A DNA stretch of 9,603 nucleotides from JBAZOB01 sp041648895 (lineage in GTDB: Bacteria; Patescibacteriota; JAHJAL01): NCBI GenBank assembly GCA_041648895.1, contig JBAZOB010000034.1:1-9603 (forward strand), given 5' to 3'. Made by a program: the position numbers and the translations under genes. Position 1 is the first letter of the stretch. Every line of letters starts with the position of its first letter. This document shows positions 1 to 5,222 of this stretch, piece after piece. Below the pieces are notes generated by a model. That model was not told the origin of the DNA, did not search any database, and was given only the letters and a program-made list of their open reading frames with translations.

Positions 1-348
1 GTGGTGGTCCATGATGATTTGGACTTGTCTTTGGGTACTCTAAATATTCGACGAGGTGGAAGTAGTGCTGGACATCATGGTATTGATTCAATTAACAATG
101 TTTTGCCAAACCGAAATTATTTACGAGTGAGGGTGGGGGTGGGAAAAGATAGGAACAAGGTGGTAATGACTAAACAAGAAGGCGCAAAGTATGTTTTGAC
201 AAATTTTTCCGCCAGTGAGCAAGATTTATTGGCAGCCATTAAAAAAAAGTGCGTGGAAGCACTTTTTTGTTGTTTAGAAAAAACATTAACAGATTGTCAG
301 AATATTTATAATCAAAAAATATCCAATAACTTGCCTATGGAGGATTGA
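1..348 (+). CDS. pth: Peptidyl-tRNA hydrolase, C-terminal part (5' end outside window)
   Basis: Pth cleaves the ester bond of peptidyl-tRNAs that drop off stalled ribosomes, recycling tRNA in the cytoplasm. The visible 115 codons match the second half of the family (about 190 aa in E. coli): the VVHDDLDL strand-loop, the glycine-rich GGSSAGHHGI segment, the LRVRVGVG strand and the C-terminal helical part. D5 of the fragment aligns with E. coli D93, which positions the catalytic histidine. The catalytic H20 and N10 regions lie upstream of the window, so the leading GTG is an internal codon. Counting 21 residues on from that Asp, the position of E. coli N114 is H26 here (GHHG instead of GHNG), a substitution at a residue implicated in tRNA/peptide contact. 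The gene ends in TGA, and its last seven codons (including the stop) form the 5' arm of a structured repeat. Family assignment is confident; activity cannot be judged without the N-terminus. Confidence 0.95.
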   Translation: MVVHDDLDLSLGTLNIRRGGSSAGHHGIDSINNVLPNRNYLRVRVGVGKDRNKVVMTKQEGAKYVLTNFSASEQDLLAAIKKKCVEALFCCLEKTLTDCQNIYNQKISNNLPMED

Positions 349-397
349 TTAGCTTTAAAGGAGGGCGAAAAAGCTAAAAAACTTCATAAGCAAGTTT
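328..397 (+). repeat. Structured repeat copy 1 (hairpin with GGAGGG apical loop)
   Basis: This is the first of two related hairpin-forming segments between pth and mfd. AACTTGC (328-334) pairs with GCAAGTT (390-396). ATGGA (337-341) pairs with TTCAT (383-387, one G-U), and AGCTTT (351-356) pairs with AAAGCT (370-375). The apical loop carries AAAGGAGGGC (357-366). Relative to copy 2 (431-501), AAAGGAGGGC, AAAAAGCTAA and CATAAGCAAGTTT are identical, while the intervening stem differs and has about a one-base length change. The 5' arm lies within the last codons and stop of pth. It matches no RNA family I can name. It could be a dispersed palindromic repeat, an mRNA 3'-end structure or part of a small RNA. 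The repeat and its pairing are directly visible; function is unknown. Confidence 0.7.
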
Positions 398-430
398 ATC
401 GGATATTTTTAAAGAAAATAAATACTGTAC

Positions 431-501
431 AAGCTTGCCAATGGATACTTATATAAGCTTCAAAGGAGGGCTAAAAAGCTAATAAGTCCATAAGCAAGTT
501 T
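431..501 (+). repeat. Structured repeat copy 2 (hairpin with GGAGGG apical loop)
   Basis: This is the second copy of the element at 328-397, 34 bases after it. Nested pairing is more complete here: AAGCTTGC (431-438) with GCAAGTTT (494-501, one G-U), ATGG (441-444) with CCAT (488-491), ACTTAT (447-452) with ATAAGT (482-487), and AGCTT (456-460) with AAGCT (476-480). The apical loop again exposes AAAGGAGGGC (462-471). The middle stem differs in sequence from copy 1 yet still pairs, and ATGG pairs with CCAT here where copy 1 has ATGGA/TTCAT. This suggests the fold, not only the sequence, is maintained. A T-run (514-518) follows 12 bases later, so terminator activity is possible but the spacing is loose. 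Confidence 0.7.
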
Positions 502-519
502 GTGGAGTATTCATTTTTT

Positions 520-551
520 AAGATAGAGGCTTTTTGCTAAACCTCGGTCTT
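520..551 (+). terminator. Small hairpin upstream of mfd (weak terminator or leader structure)
   Basis: AAGA (520-523) and GAGG (526-529) pair with CCTC (542-545) and TCTT (548-551) around a two-base internal loop. The 12-base apical loop is CTTTTTGCTAAA. No clean U-tract follows it; a T-run precedes it instead. It is therefore a poor standard rho-independent terminator on the + strand. Read on the - strand, the T-run at 514-519 becomes an A-run before the stem, which does not help either. It may be a leader structure for mfd or a bystander. Confidence 0.3.
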
Positions 552-600
552 ATTCGTTATTAATTTATCATACATTATTTAATATGTCAAGGTATATTTG

Positions 601-3600
601 ATGAAAGTATTTTCTATAAACAACTTGTTAAGGAATTATTCCACGTCGTGGCGGCGGCTGTGGTCAGTTGTTGAAAATAAAAAAATGAGTCGGATCGAGG
701 ATATAACGGCTGACTATTGGCCATGTTTTATTAAATGTCTTTTGAGCGGAAAGAGAATACTGATTTTTTCGGCTGATCAAATTATTTTGCAAAGGTTATC
801 CTCGAGTTTGGATAGGTGGGGTTTAAAAAATATTGTTGTTCCATCGTCTTGGTCACAATTAAGTCAGGAATCTTTGCTAACACATTCGGTTTTTTTGGAT
901 AAATTTGCTAATAATGGTGGAGCCATGCTGGTTTCTTCGGAAGAATTCTTTTCTGATTGGTCTTATCAATATTCGGCTGGAATACAAATGCATGTTGGGC
1001 AAAAAGTTTCTTTTATAAATTTAACAAAACAGTTAATAGATATTGGTTTGACCAGAGTAAAAAAAGTGAACGGCGTCGGTGAGTTTGCCATTATGGGAGA
1101 TATATGGCTTCTTAAGCCAATAGGCGATAGCTGTATTTGGCAAATTAATTTTGATAATGATTTATTAACTGCGATTAGCCAAATAAATGATACTGGGGAA
1201 GTGATAGAAAAAAAGGAAATTAACATACCTGGACAGTTAGTTTCTTCGACCAAAAAGGCAAGCAAATTGAGTTTGGTGGCAAAATATGAATATGATTATG
1301 TAGTTTGGTTGGGGTTTGATCTTGCTAACGATGATTATTTGGACTTGGCTAACCGGATTAAAGATCAAAAATTTATGATTATGCCTCGGCAAATTCAGCT
1401 TGGTTGTTGGGGAGAAAGTCGAGAAATGTCTCGAGTATCTTGGCCGGTAGTGGCCCATAGCTATATCTTAGGTGGGCAAGAAAATTTTGCCAAGAATTTG
1501 GAGCGAAAAAGATATAAAAAAAATATTGTGGTGACTGAGCACGCCAAAGAGTTTCGGCGGTGGGTTGATGAATTGGGACTGCATTACGCTAATTTTGAAA
1601 TTATCGATGGTTTTTTGCCGATGGGGGGAGTATTGGCTGATGATGGAGTGGCGATTTGGACTGATCGTGAGTTGTTTGGAATTAAATTAAAGCGTTTGGA
1701 AAGTGCATTTTCGGCTAAGAGAATTAGTTTTAAGAAATTGACTGAATTCAAAGTAGGCGATTTGGTGGTTCATAGTGATCATGGGGTGGGTTTGTTGAAA
1801 GATTTTGTAACTCGAGATTTTGCCGAACAGAAGAAAGATTATTTTGTGGTGGCCTATAGTAAAGGCGACTTATTGTATGTGCCGGTTGAACAACTGAATA
1901 AGTTGTCAAAATATATTGGTTCAAAGTTGGTTAAGATTAGTCGATTGGGTGGAAGCCTTTGGTATAAACGTAAAACTAAAGCCAAAAAACAAGTGGAACA
2001 GATGGCTAAGGAGTTGTTGCGTATCTACGCCCGCCGTAAATTAGTGAGACGAGAGCCTTATTTGCAAAAGAAGCAGATTGTTGAAATCGTTAGTGATGAA
2101 TTTGGATATGATTTGACAATTGACCAAAAGGAGGCTTGGCGAGAGCTTCAGTCTGATTTAGATAAGCCCTATCCAATGGATAGGTTGTTGTGTGGTGATG
2201 TAGGTTTTGGTAAGACGGAATTGGCCTTACGGGTGGCGTGCCGAGTAGCGGCCAATGATAAACAAATTGCAGTTTTAGTACCAACCACTGTTTTGGCTGA
2301 GCAACATTTTGTTACTTTTACCAATAGATTAGCTAAACATTCTATTCGAGTGGACGTGCTGAGCCGTTTAAAAGATGTGTCCTATCAAAAAAATGTATTA
2401 AAAAACGTCGCTGCTGGTAAGGTGGATATTGTGATTGGCACTCATCGTATATTGCAGTCAGACGTTGTTTTTAAAGATTTGGGGTTGCTGGTAATTGATG
2501 AAGAACAGAAATTTGGGGTAAGAGCCAAGGAACAACTCAAAAAGATTAGACATTCAGTTGATATATTGAGTATGAGTGCCACCCCGATTCCTCGGACTTT
2601 AAATATGTCGATGGGTGGGATGCGTGATTTGAGCGTATTAGAAATAGCTCCCGAAGGTAGACAATCAATCAATACTCAGATTGTACCCTATGATGATTTA
2701 GTGGTAAAAGAAGCTGTGGAAAGAGAGATTCATCGTGGTGGCCAGGTGTTTATTATTCATAATAGAGTGCGGACTATTGCTCGTCTGAAAGATCATTTAA
2801 GTGAAGTATTTGGTTTAACTAAGGTAAAGATTGGCATGGCGCATGGCAAAATGTCAGAGAAGGAATTGGCTTTAAGCATGAATAAGTTTGCTAAAGGTGA
2901 ATATGACGTTTTATTGGCGACGACAATTGTCGAAAATGGTTTGGATTTACCTAATGTGAATACTCTAATTGTAGAAAATGCGGCTGGACTTGGTTTGTCA
3001 CAATTGTATCAACTGCGAGGGCGGGTGGGGCGTTCGAGCCGCAAGGCCTATGCTTACTTTTTGTATCGTAGTGAAAAATTAAAAGATAAGGCTAAGCAAA
3101 GATTGGAGGCGATATCGCAAGCCAAGGAGTTGGGCGGTGGCATGAAATTAGCGGTAGCTGACATGGAGATTCGGGGGGTGGGCAATGTCTTGGGTGTGCA
3201 GCAGCACGGTAATGTCTACGCGGTTGGTTTGGGTGTTTTTTTGGATATGCTGAGTGAAATGGTGGAACGATTAAAAGGACAGGATGTGGAGGAAACAGTG
3301 GCGGATGAACAGGTGGCGATTGATTTGCCGGTCAGTTTTTGTTTGCCTAAGTATTATATCGAAGACAAAGAACAAAGATTATTGTGGGAGCAGAAACTTT
3401 CATCGAGTTTGTCAATATCCGATGTTGATTATTTGGCTCTAAAACTTCGTCAGGGCTATGGTGTCTGGCCGCTGGAAACGGAAAATTTAATCAAGATTAT
3501 CAAGATCAGATTGTTGGCTAGTAAAAATGGGATTAAACAGATATTTTGTCGGGAAAAAAATACTGTATTGGGTGACAAAGAGATGAATTTGATTTTAACT

Positions 3601-3753
3601 TTCGATAAAGAAATTAGTTTGGATTGGGTACAATACTTGTTTATGCAAGCTGACGGTTGGATATTTAGGAATAATGAGGTCTTGATTGATATAGCTAAAT
3701 TACAATTGAAAGACTGGTTTGACTGGTTTTATAAACTATTGATGAATAAATAA
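601..3753 (+). CDS. mfd: Transcription-repair coupling factor Mfd
   Basis: Mfd is a dsDNA translocase that binds RNA polymerase stalled at lesions, pushes it off and recruits UvrA. Numbering from ATG 601, the N-terminal third (1-380) is the UvrB-like region, recognisable mainly by the GEFAIMGDIW segment. A CarD-like RNA-polymerase interaction domain follows (about 380-450, VGDLVVHSDHGVG, then LLYVPVEQLNKLSKYIG). The two RecA-like motor lobes hold Walker A GDVGFGKT (532-539), DEEQ (633-636), SATP (659-662) and QLRGRVGR (804-811). The RecG-type translocation motif IRGVGN lies near 857-862. A C-terminal regulatory domain starts near 905 (IDLPVSFCLPKYYI). At about 1050 aa it is roughly 100 residues shorter than E. 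coli Mfd (1148), with the loss in the UvrB-like part. ATG 601 is preferred over the adjacent TTG 598: AAGG (589-592) sits 8 bases upstream. The last six codons and stop lie in a 98-base inverted-repeat arm. Confidence 0.97.
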   Translation: MKVFSINNLLRNYSTSWRRLWSVVENKKMSRIEDITADYWPCFIKCLLSGKRILIFSADQIILQRLSSSLDRWGLKNIVVPSSWSQLSQESLLTHSVFLDKFANNGGAMLVSSEEFFSDWSYQYSAGIQMHVGQKVSFINLTKQLIDIGLTRVKKVNGVGEFAIMGDIWLLKPIGDSCIWQINFDNDLLTAISQINDTGEVIEKKEINIPGQLVSSTKKASKLSLVAKYEYDYVVWLGFDLANDDYLDLANRIKDQKFMIMPRQIQLGCWGESREMSRVSWPVVAHSYILGGQENFAKNLERKRYKKNIVVTEHAKEFRRWVDELGLHYANFEIIDGFLPMGGVLADDGVAIWTDRELFGIKLKRLESAFSAKRISFKKLTEFKVGDLVVHSDHGVGLLKDFVTRDFAEQKKDYFVVAYSKGDLLYVPVEQLNKLSKYIGSKLVKISRLGGSLWYKRKTKAKKQVEQMAKELLRIYARRKLVRREPYLQKKQIVEIVSDEFGYDLTIDQKEAWRELQSDLDKPYPMDRLLCGDVGFGKTELALRVACRVAANDKQIAVLVPTTVLAEQHFVTFTNRLAKHSIRVDVLSRLKDVSYQKNVLKNVAAGKVDIVIGTHRILQSDVVFKDLGLLVIDEEQKFGVRAKEQLKKIRHSVDILSMSATPIPRTLNMSMGGMRDLSVLEIAPEGRQSINTQIVPYDDLVVKEAVEREIHRGGQVFIIHNRVRTIARLKDHLSEVFGLTKVKIGMAHGKMSEKELALSMNKFAKGEYDVLLATTIVENGLDLPNVNTLIVENAAGLGLSQLYQLRGRVGRSSRKAYAYFLYRSEKLKDKAKQRLEAISQAKELGGGMKLAVADMEIRGVGNVLGVQQHGNVYAVGLGVFLDMLSEMVERLKGQDVEETVADEQVAIDLPVSFCLPKYYIEDKEQRLLWEQKLSSSLSISDVDYLALKLRQGYGVWPLETENLIKIIKIRLLASKNGIKQIFCREKNTVLGDKEMNLILTFDKEISLDWVQYLFMQADGWIFRNNEVLIDIAKLQLKDWFDWFYKLLMNK

Positions 3754-3985
3754 TTAAATCATTATCAATAATAAATTACGAATTAATGAGTTGTGTAAAT
3801 TATATTTGGCACTCATATAATTTTTTGCTCCTAAAACTCGCTGCTATTGGACCGGGACTATGATTAACGCTTAGAGACAGGTTGTCCGCAAAAAATTATA
3901 TGAGTGCCAAATATAATTTACACAACTCATTAATTCGTAATTTATTATTGATAATGATTTAATTATTTATTCATCAATAGTTTAT
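3731..3985. repeat. Giant perfect inverted repeat (98-base arms, 59-base loop)
   Basis: Positions 3731-3828 and 3888-3985 are exact reverse complements over all 98 bases; I checked each pair (positions sum to 7716). Pairing stops outside: 3730 and 3986 are both T. The arms are about 18% GC by count (18/98); the 59-base loop (3829-3887) is about 47% GC (28/59). The left arm contains the last six codons of mfd (KLLMNK) and its TAA. TTTTA flanks the outer ends as a short direct match (3727-3731 and 3986-3990), weak in such AT-rich sequence. No transposase is encoded. As RNA it would be a near 100-bp duplex cleavable by RNase III; as DNA it could extrude a cruciform. Alternatives are a MITE-like insertion, a template-switch palindrome, or an assembly or amplification artefact. 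The repeat is certain; its origin and function are unknown. Confidence 0.95.
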
Positions 3986-4008
3986 TTTTATTTAATAGGT
4001 GGATAGAT

Positions 4009-4040
4009 AAAATAGTGTATGAAATCATATACTATTTTTT
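4009..4040 (+). terminator. Rho-independent terminator-like hairpin abutting dprA
   Basis: AAATAGTGTAT (4010-4020) pairs with ATATACTATTT (4027-4037) around the six-base loop GAAATC, with one G-U pair; A4009 can also pair with T4038. A run of six T residues (4035-4040) forms the stem end and tail. This is a plausible intrinsic terminator for transcripts from mfd, though the stem is AT-rich. It ends exactly where the dprA GTG (4041) begins, so any terminated transcript cannot include dprA. Confidence 0.55.
4028..4033 (+). promoter_or_regulatory. Candidate -10 element for dprA (possible leaderless start)
   Basis: TATACT (4028-4033) differs from the TATAAT consensus at one position. A start site the usual 6-8 bases downstream would fall at about 4040-4041, on the GTG that opens dprA, giving a leaderless mRNA. 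This would fit the absence of any Shine-Dalgarno site. No recognisable -35 hexamer lies 16-18 bases upstream, so support is limited. The element is also the 3' arm of the terminator-like hairpin. Confidence 0.3.
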
Positions 4041-5135
4041 GTGTCTATGTTGGAAAAAGAATATGCTTGTTTATTTTCTTTGTGTCAAGGAATTGGCACC
4101 CGAAAGATGAAGGTGCTGCGAGAAAGATTTGGTAGTCTGGCGAAGGCTTGGAAAAGTCGAGATAAATATGAGTGGAGGAGTTTGGGATTTTCTGACAAAG
4201 AGATTGCTTTGGTGGCGGCGCATTTTATCAAAATTAATAGTAAAGATGTCTTTGCCAAGATTAAGGCGGCCAAATTAGAGTATGTTAGTTATTGGGACGA
4301 TGATTATCCGTCCATGTTGAAAGAGATTCATGGGGCGCCGATTGTTTTGTATTATCAAGGAGATATTGGTATCGTGAAGCAGTCTTGTTTGGCGGTGGTG
4401 GGCACTCGTAGTTGTAGCGGTTATGGGCAAAAAATAGTGATGAAATTTGTGCCTGATTTGGTAAAGCAAAATTTAGTGTTGGTAAGTGGAATGGCTCTAG
4501 GTATTGATAGTCTAGTTCATTATGAGTGTATCAAGGCGGGTGGTCCCACGGTGGCGGTTTTGGGAGGAGGTATCGATGTGGTAGCTAGTATGGGCAATGG
4601 TAAATTAATAGCTAAAATTGTGGCGGGGGGCGGGTTGGTGATGAGTGAATACGGGGCAGATTTTAAACCGCAACCATGGTGTTTTCCCGCTCGCAATCGG
4701 ATCGTGAGCGGATTGAGTCGTGGAGTATTAGTAATTGAGGCCCCTTTTAAAAGTGGAGCTCTAATCACGGCCAATTTAGCTTTAGAACAAAATCGTTCTG
4801 TGTTGGCTGTGCCGGGTGATATTTTCCGGTCATCATCGGTTGGTTGTCATGAATTGATTAAAAAGGGGGCTTGTTTAGTACAGGACATTGATGATATTTT
4901 GGTGGAGCTGGGTCTAATGGAATCAAAGACCAAACGTGTTGCTTTTGTTTATAAGCCGGAAAATGAGCTTGAAGCCGAGATTATCGGTTTACTCAAATTA
5001 TCAGATTTGTATTTAGACGAGGTAGTGGCGAAAACCAATGTTCAAACATCGGAATTGATTTCAGCTCTCAATATCTTAGCGATGAAAGGAGTAGTTTCGG
5101 AAATGAGTGGTGGTAAATGGACTTTGCTGAAATAG
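4041..5135 (+). CDS. dprA: DNA processing protein DprA (Smf family)
   Basis: DprA binds incoming single-stranded DNA and loads RecA during natural transformation; it is widely conserved even where competence is unproven. The 364 aa (GTG 4041 as residue 1) are near the usual length. An N-terminal helix-hairpin-helix/SAM-like part contains CQGIGTRKMKVLRERFGS (15-32). DDDYP (86-90) leads into the extended Rossmann domain with AVVGTRSCSGYG (118-129), SGMALGIDSLVH (149-160), GGGID (175-179), FPARNRIVSGLS (215-226), KSGALITA (237-244), VPGD (257-260) and HELIKKGA (270-277). A C-terminal winged-helix-like segment follows (308-363). The usual YP-x-x-N stretch after the GGGID strand is replaced by VVASMGNGKL. 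The start could be GTG 4041 or ATG 4047; neither has a ribosome-binding site, and the N-terminal alignment allows both. The gene precedes topA, an arrangement common in bacteria. Confidence 0.96.
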   Translation: MSMLEKEYACLFSLCQGIGTRKMKVLRERFGSLAKAWKSRDKYEWRSLGFSDKEIALVAAHFIKINSKDVFAKIKAAKLEYVSYWDDDYPSMLKEIHGAPIVLYYQGDIGIVKQSCLAVVGTRSCSGYGQKIVMKFVPDLVKQNLVLVSGMALGIDSLVHYECIKAGGPTVAVLGGGIDVVASMGNGKLIAKIVAGGGLVMSEYGADFKPQPWCFPARNRIVSGLSRGVLVIEAPFKSGALITANLALEQNRSVLAVPGDIFRSSSVGCHELIKKGACLVQDIDDILVELGLMESKTKRVAFVYKPENELEAEIIGLLKLSDLYLDEVVAKTNVQTSELISALNILAMKGVVSEMSGGKWTLLK

Positions 5136-5149
5136 ATTAAGCTTGTTAG

Positions 5150-5177
5150 TTGCTAAATATTATTTGTTTCTTATAAT
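5150..5177 (+). promoter_or_regulatory. Candidate sigma70-type promoter for topA
   Basis: TTGCTA (5150-5155, four of six matches to TTGACA) and a perfect TATAAT (5172-5177) are separated by 16 bases. This implies a start near 5183-5185 and a leader of about 38-40 bases before the topA ATG. It is the best-formed promoter in the window and suggests topA is transcribed independently of dprA. No terminator hairpin is apparent between the two genes. Confidence 0.55.
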
Positions 5178-5222
5178 GTAGTATGTATATGTTAATATAT
5201 TTCTTTATCTTTATTAAATAAC

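Noticed and set aside
328..501. A minimal CRISPR array made from the two repeats
   Set aside because: Only two copies, not identical, with different internal stems and a spacer that continues the AT-rich background; no cas gene nearby.
598..603. TTG 598 as the mfd start
   Set aside because: ATG 601 follows immediately, is the stronger start codon and has AAGG at 8 bases; starting at TTG adds only one residue.
2161..3060. RecG helicase instead of Mfd
   Set aside because: The motor is RecG-like, but the CarD-like polymerase-binding domain, the total length and the C-terminal regulatory domain identify Mfd.
3866..3889. An integron attC-like site (TAACGC ... GGTTGTCC) in the palindrome loop
   Set aside because: The resemblance is limited to a few bases; no matching R and L box pairs or extrahelical-base pattern could be laid out, and no integrase or cassette array is present.
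3731..3985. An insertion sequence with terminal inverted repeats
   Set aside because: The 59 bases between the arms cannot encode a transposase, and the only flanking direct match is TTTTA in AT-rich DNA. A non-autonomous element remains possible and is covered in the findings.
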